A program made the translations under genes and the position numbers. A DNA stretch of 64,000 nt from the NCBI GenBank assembly GCA_964559435.1, contig CAZLHI010000001.1, forward strand, positions 128,886 to 192,885. Direction: 5' to 3'. The number at the start of each line of letters is the position of its first letter. Positions within the stretch are counted from its first letter, which is position 1. Shown in pieces: positions 51,311-59,709 of this stretch. The notes under the pieces are model-generated. The model had not been told where the DNA came from and searched no databases. It worked only from the letters and a program-made list of their open reading frames with translations. The stretch comes from Hebobacterum sp964559435. GTDB taxonomy: Bacteria > Armatimonadota > Hebobacteria > Hebobacterales > Hebobacteraceae.

Positions 51311-52567
51311 TCAGGTTAAGCCGGGGAAGATGCCCCTTGCCAGCAGCACCACGTCGAGCCCAATAATCAGGATACAGAGAAGCCAGCAGAACGCGTTGTA
51401 GCGGCGCGAGTTGGCCAGCTCGCCCATCACCGAGCGGCGACGCACCAGCAGGAGCATCAAGACCAGCACCGGGGGCAGCAGAAACCCATTCATGACTTGA
51501 GAGAACACCAGAATCTTCAGCAGGGTCGGCGGCTCTAGAGCTAAGACGGTTCCGCCACCCAGGACGATCAGCCCGGTGAAGAGCAGCCAGAAGTGTGGAG
51601 CATCCCGCAGCGACCGTCCCACCCCCCGTTCCCACCCGATGCCTTCGCATACCACATAGGCGGTAGACAGAGGTAGGATCGAGGCCGCGAACAAGGCTGC
51701 GTTCATCAGCCCGATGGCGAACAGCGTGGATGCATATCGCCCGGCCAGGGGTCGCAGAGCGGCCGCCGCTTGCCCCGCTGTCTCTATCCTGCCACCGGCC
51801 TGGTGCAGCGTCGCCGCGCAAGCAATGGTGATGAAGAAGACGACAGCAACCGCGAAGATCCCGCCGATTATCACGTCCCACCGCGCCAGGCTATAGCTCT
51901 GCGCCCGCGTCCCCTTCTCGACCACGGTCGCCTGAAGGTAGAACTGCATCCAGGGTGCTATCGTCGCGCCGACGATGCCTACGGCGATGAGCAGGTAGGC
52001 GTCGCTGAGGGGCAGCCGCGGTCTCGCCGCCTCCCGCACGACGTGCCCCCAATCCGGTCCGGCCAGGATCCCCGATATGGGATAGGCGAAGTAGACCAGG
52101 CAGGCGAAGAGGAAGACGCGCTCAACACCGCGGTAGGTGCCTCGTAGGATGAGCAGCCAGATGAGGGCAGCCCCAAGCGGCACGGTGAGGTAGGGCGATA
52201 GCCCGAAGAGCCGCCCTGCCTCTGCGACCCCGGCGAACTCCGCGGCGGTGTTCGCGAAGTTCGTCACCAGCAGAGCCAGCATCAACAGCATTGTCACCTT
52301 TATGCCGAACGACTCGCGAATCAGATCGGCCAGCCCCTTGGCAGTTGCAATCCCCATCCTTGCGCAGATCTCCTGGACGACGACCAGTACAACGAGGGTG
52401 GGCAACAGCAGCCAGAGCACCGAGTAGCCGAACTCCGCGCCCGCCACGGAGTAGGTTGCGATGCCCGGCGCATCGTTATCCACGTTCGCCGTGATGATGG
52501 CTGGGCCGAGGACGGCCAGGAAGGCGGCGATCGGAGCCCAGACTCTGCGGCGCAGTAGGCTGATCAC
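51311..52567 (-). CDS. NRAMP-related divalent metal transporter
   Basis: 418 residues from GTG 52567; a TTG at 52597 would add ten residues and overlap the upstream gene. Eleven membrane helices. Helix 1 reads GPAIITANVDNDAPG and helix 6 GIVGATIAPWMQFYLQ. The canonical NRAMP metal motifs DPGN and MPH are thus replaced by DNDAPG and APWM, with the soft-metal methionine lost. NRAMP relatives without that methionine include Mg-transporting NRMTs. The MgtE-N/CBS gene lies 19 bp upstream on the same strand, which also points to Mg or Mn. The exact ion is inference. Confidence 0.85.
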   Translation of the reverse strand: MISLLRRRVWAPIAAFLAVLGPAIITANVDNDAPGIATYSVAGAEFGYSVLWLLLPTLVVLVVVQEICARMGIATAKGLADLIRESFGIKVTMLLMLALLVTNFANTAAEFAGVAEAGRLFGLSPYLTVPLGAALIWLLILRGTYRGVERVFLFACLVYFAYPISGILAGPDWGHVVREAARPRLPLSDAYLLIAVGIVGATIAPWMQFYLQATVVEKGTRAQSYSLARWDVIIGGIFAVAVVFFITIACAATLHQAGGRIETAGQAAAALRPLAGRYASTLFAIGLMNAALFAASILPLSTAYVVCEGIGWERGVGRSLRDAPHFWLLFTGLIVLGGGTVLALEPPTLLKILVFSQVMNGFLLPPVLVLMLLLVRRRSVMGELANSRRYNAFCWLLCILIIGLDVVLLARGIFPGLT

Positions 52568-52586
52568 GATCCCGGCCCTGCCCGGC

Positions 52587-53579
52587 CTACTGAGCAAAGA
52601 CCTTGGGGAGCTGCTTCTTCAAGCGAACAGGGAGGACGGCTTCGATCGCATCATCAACCGTGACGATCCCGAGCAGCCGATCTTCCTCGTCCACGACGGG
52701 GACGGCGAGAAGATTGTACCGAGCGATCAGCGCGGCGGTGTCCTTGTGAGAAACATCGCTCGTGACCTTGATGACCTCGCGCACCATGATGTCGTCGATG
52801 ACGCGCGTCGGGGGCGCGACTATCAGGTCGCGGAGGCTGAACACACCGAGGAGTCGCTTCTCCGGGTCCAGCACATAGCAGTAGTAGATCGTCTCCGCTT
52901 CCTCCCCCGCCTTGCGGAGGTAGCCGATGGCCTCCTGTGAAGTCATCCCCGCCGGCACGGCGACAAACTCAGGTGTCATCAGGCCTCCCGCGGTGTCGTC
53001 GGGATACTGCAGGAGCTCCTTGACGTCGGAGGCTTCCTCCGGCTCCATCAGCTCGAGCAACTGATCGGCGCGTTCCTTGGGGAGGTCTCCCACCAAGTCC
53101 GCGGCATCATCAGGATCGACCTCCTCGAGGATGTCGGCCGCCTTCTCGTCCTCCACGGAGTCGAGGACTGCCTGCTGAAGCTCGAAGTCCATCTCCTCCA
53201 GGGCGGCGGCCGCGGTCTGCTCGTCGAGAGAGGAAACAACTGTGGCCCGATCGAGCGCGCTCAGTTCGCCCAGAATATCGGCGAGGTCGGCGGGGTTCAG
53301 GCGCCGCAGCTTAGCTCTCTCGAGGTCGAGCTTGAGCTGCTGCGAAGTGGGGTCGAGCGAGTGGACGTGCTCCCAGCTAATGAGGCGCTCGTGGGGCCGC
53401 CGCCCGAACCAACTCCAGAGGTGAATCGCGATGCCTTCGATGTTGAGGCGGCGCAGTAGGCTGCGGGTGCCGACTCCTGCCGCCACGAGTCGAACCTGCC
53501 CATGGACTGCGCCGAGCTTGAGGTCGTTGACTTTCACGACCCGGTGCCCCTCCACGTCAACGATCTGCTTGTCGAGCAC
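52587..53579 (-). CDS. MgtE-N/CBS-domain regulatory protein, separated from its PRC-barrel N-terminus by a TAG
   Basis: 330 residues from GTG 53579. Order: a second PRC-like beta segment (QIVDVEGHRVVKVNDLKLG), an MgtE_N helical domain (LRRLNPADLADILGELSALD onward, rich in Asp/Glu), then two CBS domains (from LMTPEFVAVPAGMTSQEAIG and IMVREVIKVTSDVSHKD). In MgtE channels these domains bind Mg and close the pore; here there is no membrane part. The upstream 83-codon PRC-barrel frame is in the same phase and ends with TAG at 53613-53615. Homologues carry both parts in one protein, so this is a split or interrupted gene. Confidence 0.8.
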   Translation of the reverse strand: MLDKQIVDVEGHRVVKVNDLKLGAVHGQVRLVAAGVGTRSLLRRLNIEGIAIHLWSWFGRRPHERLISWEHVHSLDPTSQQLKLDLERAKLRRLNPADLADILGELSALDRATVVSSLDEQTAAAALEEMDFELQQAVLDSVEDEKAADILEEVDPDDAADLVGDLPKERADQLLELMEPEEASDVKELLQYPDDTAGGLMTPEFVAVPAGMTSQEAIGYLRKAGEEAETIYYCYVLDPEKRLLGVFSLRDLIVAPPTRVIDDIMVREVIKVTSDVSHKDTAALIARYNLLAVPVVDEEDRLLGIVTVDDAIEAVLPVRLKKQLPKVFAQ

Positions 53580-53612
53580 CGACTCAGCGAGGAGGACCTC
53601 CCCCTCCTCGAC

Positions 53613-53864
53613 CTAAGACGGCCGAAGATCGGCTTCAGACTGAGCCAGTCTGATCGCCTCCGTGGAGGTGCTGCGTACCGTGCTCCACGGCAGCACGAGC
53701 GGCTCGCGTCGGCCCCGCTGGCGCAAGATCACCTTCGCGACCAGAGGGAACGTGCCTCCCAGCCTGACCGCGATATCACGGACCCGGCCCACCAGCTTGC
53801 CGTCTCGGTCCACGACACTCATCCTCAGCAGCTCGCTCAGGTAGCCCTCAGAGAAGAAGATCAT
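53613..53864 (-). CDS. PRC-barrel fragment, N-terminal part of the MgtE-N/CBS protein
   Basis: 83 residues from ATG 53864, which has an excellent GGAGGAGGT site 6 nt upstream. FFSEGYLSELLRMSVVDRDG, LVGRVRDIAVRLGGTFP and LVLPWSTVRSTS form a PRC-barrel beta domain. It stops at TAG 53613-53615, and the same frame continues without further stops into the MgtE_N/CBS protein. The strong initiation site shows that this is the genuine translation start of the module. Readthrough, reinitiation, or a recent nonsense mutation are all possible. Confidence 0.75.
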   Translation of the reverse strand: MIFFSEGYLSELLRMSVVDRDGKLVGRVRDIAVRLGGTFPLVAKVILRQRGRREPLVLPWSTVRSTSTEAIRLAQSEADLRPS

Positions 53865-54040
53865 AGCGCTACCTCCTCCGTGATCCCGCCCAGGCTGGGC
53901 CAAAGAAACAGCCTTCCCGGACCAGGGAAGGCCGCGGCGCCCACAAGCACCGTTAGCGCGGGCCACCCCTACACAGCGCCGGCCCCCTGGCGCGCCTCAC
54001 TCCGAGCAGGCTGGCTATGCGTCTCGCCGGCTCGGAGCCT
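53865..54040 (-). promoter_or_regulatory. Structured 5' leader of the metal-transport operon, candidate attenuator or riboswitch
   Basis: On the minus strand the leader contains a strong stem CTCCGAGC/GCTCGGAG (54030-54037 with 54000-54007), a GC-rich middle section, then the intrinsic terminator at 53901-53932, then the ribosome-binding site and the PRC-barrel start. No minus-strand gene lies upstream of the terminator, so it can only control the downstream operon. I could not match the leader to the M-box, yybP-ykoY or NiCo consensus by eye. Confidence 0.45.
53901..53932 (-). terminator. Intrinsic terminator within the leader of the metal-transport operon
   Basis: A perfect 8-bp stem GCCTTCCC/GGGAAGGC (53911-53918 with 53925-53932) with a 6-nt loop is followed on the minus strand by TGTTTCTTTG. 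It lies 37 bp before the start codon at 53864, where a terminator would stop transcription before the gene unless regulated. Confidence 0.6.
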
Positions 54041-54214
54041 TTCCCTGTGTCCCTACGTGAGGATGGGTCCATTGGCCAGAAGCAACCAGACTATTCCGTG
54101 AGAGGAGAGCGAAACCCCAAGGCTGCTGTCAAGATCTTAGTCTTCTGGCTCGCCACAGCCGAAGATGCCGCTGCTTGGGCATCGCGTACGTGCGCGGCAG
54201 AAAGGAGGCCGCCG

Positions 54215-54355
54215 ATGCAGCGGCCAAGACTGTTCTCGGGTCTCTCTAGGGCGCCGGAGAAGCGGTATGCTGAAACGCATTCTCGCGGTCATTGCAGCGG
54301 CGGTCGTCGCTCTCGTTCTGTTGCTCGTCTTCCGCAGGGAGTCGGTGCCCGGTGA
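54215..54355 (+). CDS. Possible leader ORF overlapping the hlyD start, doubtful
   Basis: A 46-codon frame whose ATG (54215) has the best ribosome-binding site of the region (AAAGGAGG, 6 nt spacing). It overlaps the first 89 nt of the HlyD gene in another frame. The product is arginine-rich and resembles no family. It may be a translational leader for hlyD or simply chance. Confidence 0.25.
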   Translation: MQRPRLFSGLSRAPEKRYAETHSRGHCSGGRRSRSVARLPQGVGAR

Positions 54356-55577
54356 CTGGGTCTATGGAAGCGGCGTGATCGAGGCCACGGAAGTGGACGT
54401 GAGTGCACAGGTCGGCGGGCAGCTCATCGCAGTGCGGGTGAGGGAAGGTGACTCCGTTTCGAAGGGAGACGTCCTTGCGGAGGTCGAGCCCGACTATCTC
54501 GAGGCACAGCTCCGCGAGGCACAAGGAGGCGTGCGAGCGGCCGAAGCAGAGCTCTCTCGTGCAAAGGCCGGACTCTCGGGCGCGACGCTCTCCGTGCAGA
54601 ACGCACGCACGGCCTATTCGAAGAGCACTGAGCTACGCGGTCGGTATGACCAAGCGCGAGCCCAGTACGAAGCGGCGGTGGCAGCTCGGGATCGAGCGAC
54701 CGCGCGCCTGGACTTGGTGCGGGCGGGCGCACGGGAGGAAGCGATCCGGCAAGCTCAAGCGGCGGCCCAGAGTGCCCAAGCCGAGTGGGAGAACGCTCAG
54801 CGCGAGCTCGCTCGGCTAGAGACGCTGTTGGCCGAGGGGGCCGTATCGCAGCAGCAGGTTGACTTCCAGCGAACGGCCGAGAGAGCCGCGCGGGGAGCAC
54901 GAGATGCAGCCCAGGCGCGGCTGGCAGAACTCCTGGCCGGAGCCAGAACCGAGGAGGAGCGGGAGGCGGAGGCCGCACTGGTGCAGGCCGAGGCGAACGT
55001 CACCGTGGCCGAGCGCGCGCTCGAAACGGCTCGGGAGCTCTATGCTGATAAACTCGAACTCAAGCAGAGGCTCGATTTGGCAGGGGCGGAATACGAGGCA
55101 GCACAAGAGGCCGAGGCCGCCGCGGCCGGACGACTCGAGGCCGCGAAGGCCGCCCTGACTGCGGCTGAGAAGAGGCTGAGCGACTCGGTGGTCCGGTCAC
55201 CGCTCGATGCCGTCGTGCTGCTGAAGATTCGCCAGGCGGGCGAAATGACTGCGCCCGGGCAGCCCATCGTCCGGCTCGGCGACCTGGAGAGGAAGTGGCT
55301 GCGCATGTACGTTTCCGAGACACAGATCAACCGTGTCAAGCTGGGCCAGGAGGCGAAGATCACCATCGATGCCGAGCCCGGTCGGATCTTCGCCGGGACG
55401 GTGACAGAGATCGCTCAGCAGGCCGAGTTCACCCCGAAGAACGTGCAGACCCGGGAGCAGCGGGCGAAGCTCGTCTTCGGTGTCAAGGTTGAAGTAGCAG
55501 ACCCGGATGGCGAGCTGAAGCCCGGCATGCCGGCCGATGCTCGCATTCAGGTTGGCATGAAGGCTCCAGATGTCTGA
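54267..55577 (+). CDS. HlyD-family membrane fusion (adaptor) protein
   Basis: 436 residues from ATG 54267 (GGAG 9 nt upstream). One N-terminal membrane helix (residues 4-22), then a lipoyl half-motif DVSAQVGGQLIAVRVREGDSVSKGD, a long alanine- and glutamate-rich coiled coil (about residues 75-300), the second lipoyl half SPLDAVVLLKIRQAGEMTAPG, and a beta-barrel domain. Such adaptors bridge an inner-membrane pump to an outer-membrane channel, which suggests a two-membrane envelope. It begins the exporter operon; the next start lies inside its 3' end. Confidence 0.9.
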   Translation: MLKRILAVIAAAVVALVLLLVFRRESVPGDWVYGSGVIEATEVDVSAQVGGQLIAVRVREGDSVSKGDVLAEVEPDYLEAQLREAQGGVRAAEAELSRAKAGLSGATLSVQNARTAYSKSTELRGRYDQARAQYEAAVAARDRATARLDLVRAGAREEAIRQAQAAAQSAQAEWENAQRELARLETLLAEGAVSQQQVDFQRTAERAARGARDAAQARLAELLAGARTEEEREAEAALVQAEANVTVAERALETARELYADKLELKQRLDLAGAEYEAAQEAEAAAAGRLEAAKAALTAAEKRLSDSVVRSPLDAVVLLKIRQAGEMTAPGQPIVRLGDLERKWLRMYVSETQINRVKLGQEAKITIDAEPGRIFAGTVTEIAQQAEFTPKNVQTREQRAKLVFGVKVEVADPDGELKPGMPADARIQVGMKAPDV

Positions 55578-56517
55578 GCGCGCCGACCGCCCCGCAATTG
55601 AGGTCTCGGGCCTAACGAAGAGCTTCGACGGGAGGCCCGCCGTGGACGGGGTCGACCTGAAGATCGCCAGAGGCGAACTGTTCGGCCTCGTGGGGCCGGA
55701 TGGCGCGGGGAAAACGACGATGCTGAGGATGTTGTGCGGCGTCCTTCGGCCCACCTCGGGCAGGGCCGAAGTGCTCGGGTTCGACCTGGCGCGGCAGGCA
55801 GAAGAGGTGCAGCGCAGCATCGGCTATGTGCCTCAGCGGTTCAGCCTATACCTCGAGCTTACCGTCGATGAGAATCTGCTCTTTCGTGCCCATGCCCACG
55901 GCCTGCCCCAAAAGGTTTTCGAAGAGCGCCGGGAGGCCTTGCTCTCCCTCACCCGCCTCGGCCGCTTTCGGCACCGATTGACCAGCGCGCTGTCGGGTGG
56001 CATGAGGCAAAAGCTCACCCTGGCGGCCGCGGTGCTGCACCAGCCAGCGGCGCTGCTGCTCGACGAGCCGACGACGGGCGTGGACCCCGCTTCGCGCGGC
56101 GAGTTCTGGGAGATGCTTCTCGGCTTGGTCGAGAAAGGGACCACTATTGTGGTGGCCACTGCCTACATGGAAGAGGCGGAGCGCTGTCGCCGCGTCGGCC
56201 TCCTGTATCAGGGGCGTCTCCTCAAGTGTGCCAGCCCGGGCCAGATACAGCGCGAGGCCGGACTCAGTCTATTAGAGGTGTCGTGTGAGCCGCTTCGGCA
56301 CGGCCGGAGGGTCGCCGAGGCGACCCCAGGCGTGCGCTGGGTGGAGGTGTTCGGCGACCGGCTGCACGTCGCCCTCAACCCCCAGGGAACAGTGGAAGCG
56401 GTGCGGGGCGCGCTGCAGCAGTCCGGTGTGGAGATTGCAGACCTTGTCTCAATCGAACCCGGCATGGAGGACGCGTTCTTTGAACTCGTGAGGAGTCAGA
56501 GAAGGGCCGAGACTTGA
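55570..56517 (+). CDS. ABC-2 exporter ATP-binding protein, first
   Basis: 315 residues; ATG 55570 overlaps the hlyD stop by 8 nt. Walker A GPDGAGKTT, signature LSGGMRQK, Walker B ALLLDEPTTGVDP. Residues 230-315 form a C-terminal extra domain as in YbhF/CcmA-type ATPases. Together with the next gene it corresponds to the two halves of fused YbhF in E. coli; here they are separate polypeptides. The stop overlaps the next start (TTGA). Confidence 0.9.
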   Translation: MSERADRPAIEVSGLTKSFDGRPAVDGVDLKIARGELFGLVGPDGAGKTTMLRMLCGVLRPTSGRAEVLGFDLARQAEEVQRSIGYVPQRFSLYLELTVDENLLFRAHAHGLPQKVFEERREALLSLTRLGRFRHRLTSALSGGMRQKLTLAAAVLHQPAALLLDEPTTGVDPASRGEFWEMLLGLVEKGTTIVVATAYMEEAERCRRVGLLYQGRLLKCASPGQIQREAGLSLLEVSCEPLRHGRRVAEATPGVRWVEVFGDRLHVALNPQGTVEAVRGALQQSGVEIADLVSIEPGMEDAFFELVRSQRRAET

Positions 56518-57467
56518 CCGCCAACGCCATCGACGCACGAGGCCTTACGAAGCGTTTCGACGGCTTCACCGCGGCCAGTGGCGTGTCCTTCGCCGTCGAG
56601 CGCGGCGAGGTGTTCGGCCTGCTGGGCCCGAACGGGGCCGGGAAGTCGACTACCATCCGAATGCTCTGCGGCATTCTCCTGCCGACCAGCGGCAGCGCGA
56701 CCGTCGCCGGCCACGACATCGTTCATGAGCCCGAGGCGGTCCGCGCGCGCATCGGCTACATGTCCCAGCGTTTCTCCTTGTATCTCGATCTTACGGTGAT
56801 GGAGAACTTGGGGTTCTACGGCGGAGTCTACGGCCTGTCAGGAGACCGGCTGGCGCGGAGGGCCGACTGGGCGCTCGAAATGGCCGAACTCCAGGAGCAG
56901 CGCAACCAGCTTGCGGGCAACTTGTCGGCCGGGTGGCGACAGCGACTGGCGCTCGGCTGCGCCCTTCTCCACGAGCCCGAGGTCGTCTTCCTCGATGAGC
57001 CGACGGCCGGCGCAGACCCGATGTCGCGGCGCCAGTTCTGGGATGCGATATACGCCTTGCGGGAGGCGAAGGCCGCGGTTCTCGTCAGCACTCACTATAT
57101 GGATGAGGTCCAGCGGTGCGATCGCCTGGGCTTTATCTTCGCCGGCCGGCTCGTCGCCCTGGGATCGCCGCCGGAACTCAGGCATCTCCGCCGCAGAGAA
57201 CAGATCATCGAACTGTACTGCGACCTTCCCGCCGCGGCGGCGGAGGCGCTCCGCAGGAAGCACGGCCTGCCCTTCGCCCGGCTCTCCGGGCGGGGCCTAC
57301 ACGTCACCATGCCCGAGAGCGAGGACGCGGCCGATCGCATACAGGCGATGCTTGAGGCCGATGGCTTCCGCGTTGGGCGAGCCCGGGAAGTCGTTCCTTC
57401 GCTGGAAGACGTCTTTGTGGATTTGACCCGTGAAGACGTGGACGCGGCGGAGCGAGGCCCAACATGA
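56514..57467 (+). CDS. ABC-2 exporter ATP-binding protein, second
   Basis: 317 residues from TTG 56514, overlapping the previous stop. Walker A GPNGAGKST, Walker B VVFLDEPTAGADP, and an altered signature LSAGWRQR in place of LSGGQ. With the canonical first ATPase this suggests an asymmetric pair in which the two composite ATP sites are not equivalent. The C-terminal domain ends VVPSLEDVFVDLTRE, a conserved closing motif of the exporter class. It overlaps the first permease gene (ATGA). Confidence 0.9.
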   Translation: MTANAIDARGLTKRFDGFTAASGVSFAVERGEVFGLLGPNGAGKSTTIRMLCGILLPTSGSATVAGHDIVHEPEAVRARIGYMSQRFSLYLDLTVMENLGFYGGVYGLSGDRLARRADWALEMAELQEQRNQLAGNLSAGWRQRLALGCALLHEPEVVFLDEPTAGADPMSRRQFWDAIYALREAKAAVLVSTHYMDEVQRCDRLGFIFAGRLVALGSPPELRHLRRREQIIELYCDLPAAAAEALRRKHGLPFARLSGRGLHVTMPESEDAADRIQAMLEADGFRVGRAREVVPSLEDVFVDLTREDVDAAERGPT

Positions 57468-58585
57468 GCATCCGGCGCGCCTGGGCGGTGTCAGAGAAGG
57501 AATTCCGCTTCATCGTGCGCGACCCGCGCAGCTTGGGAGTGACCCTCGTTCTGCCCGTCGTGCTGCTGGCTCTCTTCGGCTACGCGATCAACTTCGACAT
57601 CAAGAACATCTCCCTCGCCGTCTACGATCCGGACAAAACGCCGGCCAGCCGCGATCTTGCCCAGGCGCTGACTCGCTCGGGGCACTTCCGACTCATAGCC
57701 ATGCTTGCTTCGCTCGACGACGCGGACAAGACGCTGGCCGCGGGAGGCGCAAAAGTCGTCCTCGTCATTCCGGTGGATTTCGCGGCGGACTTGGGGGCGG
57801 GCAGGCCTACGCGGATACAAAGCCTCATCAATGGCTCGGATTCACTCACTGCAACCATAGCACTGGGATACTTGCAGGGGATGATACAGGACTGGGTGCT
57901 CCGGCGGGCAGAGCACCCCGCTGTAGCCGAGCGCAGTCGCGTCTCGATCGAGCCAGACATCCGCGTGTGGTTCAACGAGGACCTCTCCACCGTCACGTTC
58001 ATCACTCCCGGCCTGGCGGTCGTTATCCTCATGATGCTGGCCGCGCTCCTGACGTCCCAGACGATCGTCCGCGAGCGGGAGCAAGGCACAATCGAGGGGC
58101 TGATCGTATCGCCGGTGAGGGCCCACGAGATCCTGGCTGGGAAGCTTTTCCCCTACGTGGTCATTGCGCTGGCCGACGTCGGCCTGGTAGCGGGCGCAGG
58201 GCGGTTGCTGTTCGGTGTGCCGCTCCGCGGGGGCCCCCTGCTGGTGTTGGGCCTTCTGCTGGCATATCTCCTCGCGGCCCTCGGCATCGGGCTTCTCATC
58301 TCGTCGGTGGTACGCAGCCAGCAGGCGGCCTACTTGGTGGCATTCATCGGGACACTGCTCCCAACGATTCTCCTCACGGGCTTCATCTTCCCAGTCTCCA
58401 GTATGCCGAAGCTGCTGCAAGCGATCGTTCAGCTTCATCCCGCGACTCACTTCATGGTAATCGCGCGAGCAACCAGCTTGAAGGCCGCCGGGCTGCACCT
58501 CTTATGGCCGCGTGCCTTCGCCCTCGTCGCGCTCGCGGGCGCGGTGCTTGCGGCGACCGCGGTCAAGTTCAAAAAGGCCCTGTGA
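57464..58585 (+). CDS. ABC-2 exporter permease, first (YbhS/YbhR type)
   Basis: 373 residues. Layout of the large ABC-2 permeases: an N-terminal helix (residues 24-46), a 150-residue external loop, then five helices. Landmarks are VLPVVLLALFGYAI and, in the second half, EREQGTIEGLIVSPVRAHEILAGKL, the coupling motif. The ATG overlaps the second ATPase stop. It pairs with the next gene, which has the same layout. Confidence 0.9.
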   Translation: MSIRRAWAVSEKEFRFIVRDPRSLGVTLVLPVVLLALFGYAINFDIKNISLAVYDPDKTPASRDLAQALTRSGHFRLIAMLASLDDADKTLAAGGAKVVLVIPVDFAADLGAGRPTRIQSLINGSDSLTATIALGYLQGMIQDWVLRRAEHPAVAERSRVSIEPDIRVWFNEDLSTVTFITPGLAVVILMMLAALLTSQTIVREREQGTIEGLIVSPVRAHEILAGKLFPYVVIALADVGLVAGAGRLLFGVPLRGGPLLVLGLLLAYLLAALGIGLLISSVVRSQQAAYLVAFIGTLLPTILLTGFIFPVSSMPKLLQAIVQLHPATHFMVIARATSLKAAGLHLLWPRAFALVALAGAVLAATAVKFKKAL

Positions 58586-58592
58586 GGACAGC

Positions 58593-59699
58593 GTGCACGC
58601 TCGTCTACGACATCTCATCCGAAAGGAAATCCTGCAGCTCAGCCGCGACCGCCGGATAATGGCGATGCTCGTGGTTGCACCCGTCTTTCAGCTCTTCGTG
58701 TTCGGGTACGCGGTGACTCTCGATATCAAGCATATCCCGCTGGTCGTCTGCGACCGCTCTCGTACAGTCCAGAGCCGGGACCTCGTGGGCACGCTGGCCC
58801 GGTCTGAGTACTTCGATCTGCGAGCCTCCGTTGACTCTCCTGCCGACCTCGACGATTACCTGGTCTCGGGACGCGCTCTCGTCGCTCTTCACGTGCCGAC
58901 TGACTTCGCCAAGCGATTGGCCCGGCAAGAGACGGCTCGGCTTCAGTTTCTCGTGGACGGGACGGATATGAACTCGGCCGGAGTTGCAGTCGGGTACGCT
59001 GCCGCGGCGACATCCCATTACGCTCGCACGCACACGGACACACGCGCCACGCAGCCGCCGGTGTCCCACGAGCCGCGCATCTGGTACAACCCCGACCTCA
59101 ACAGCGTCAACTACATGGTGCCGGGCGTAATCTGCATGATACTTGCGACCGTGATGACGGCCGTCACCGCGCTCTCCCTCGTGCGAGAGCGAGAGGCCGG
59201 GACTCTGGAGCAGCTCGTGGTGACGCCCATTCGGCCCATCGAGCTGATGCTCGGAAAGACGCTGCCCTTCGCGGCGATTGGCTTGCTGGATGTGGGTCTG
59301 ATAGTGCTCGCCGCCCGCTGCGGATTCGGAGTATCGGCGGCCGGCAGCATTCCTCTCCTGTTCTTCTCCGCCGTGCTGTTTCTGCTGACGACGCTAGGAC
59401 TCGGGCTCTTCATCTCGACGGTGTCCCGGACTCAGCAACAGGCCATGCTGACCGCGTTCTTCGTCATCATGCCGTCGGTCATGCTCTCTGGCTTCATGTT
59501 TCCAATCGAGAACATGCCAGAGGTCGTCCAGTGGATGACCTACTTGATTCCTCTGCGATACTTCGTCGCGGTCGTGCGAGGGATATTCCTCCAGGGAGCC
59601 GGAATGGGAATCCTGTGGCCGCAGTTCGCGGCCTTAGTTGCATCCGGGGGCGTAGTCTTCGCGCTCAGCGCGCTTCGATTCCAGAAGCGCCTCGGATAG
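58593..59699 (+). CDS. ABC-2 exporter permease, second (YbhS/YbhR type)
   Basis: 368 residues from GTG 58593 with GAGG 7 nt upstream; the longer frame overlaps the previous gene. Same architecture as its partner, with FQLFVFGYAVTLDIKHIP in the first helix and VREREAGTLEQLVVTPIRPI as the coupling segment. The two permeases plus two ATPases and HlyD make a complete exporter like E. coli YbhFSR with YbhG. Cargo unknown; drugs, bile-type detergents or lipids are typical. Confidence 0.9.
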   Translation: MHARLRHLIRKEILQLSRDRRIMAMLVVAPVFQLFVFGYAVTLDIKHIPLVVCDRSRTVQSRDLVGTLARSEYFDLRASVDSPADLDDYLVSGRALVALHVPTDFAKRLARQETARLQFLVDGTDMNSAGVAVGYAAAATSHYARTHTDTRATQPPVSHEPRIWYNPDLNSVNYMVPGVICMILATVMTAVTALSLVREREAGTLEQLVVTPIRPIELMLGKTLPFAAIGLLDVGLIVLAARCGFGVSAAGSIPLLFFSAVLFLLTTLGLGLFISTVSRTQQQAMLTAFFVIMPSVMLSGFMFPIENMPEVVQWMTYLIPLRYFVAVVRGIFLQGAGMGILWPQFAALVASGGVVFALSALRFQKRLG

Positions 59700-59709
59700 G
59701 AGGACAACG

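Noticed and set aside
53933..54040. M-box or yybP-ykoY riboswitch
   Set aside because: The diagnostic conserved blocks of either class are not readable in the minus-strand leader, so no class is named.
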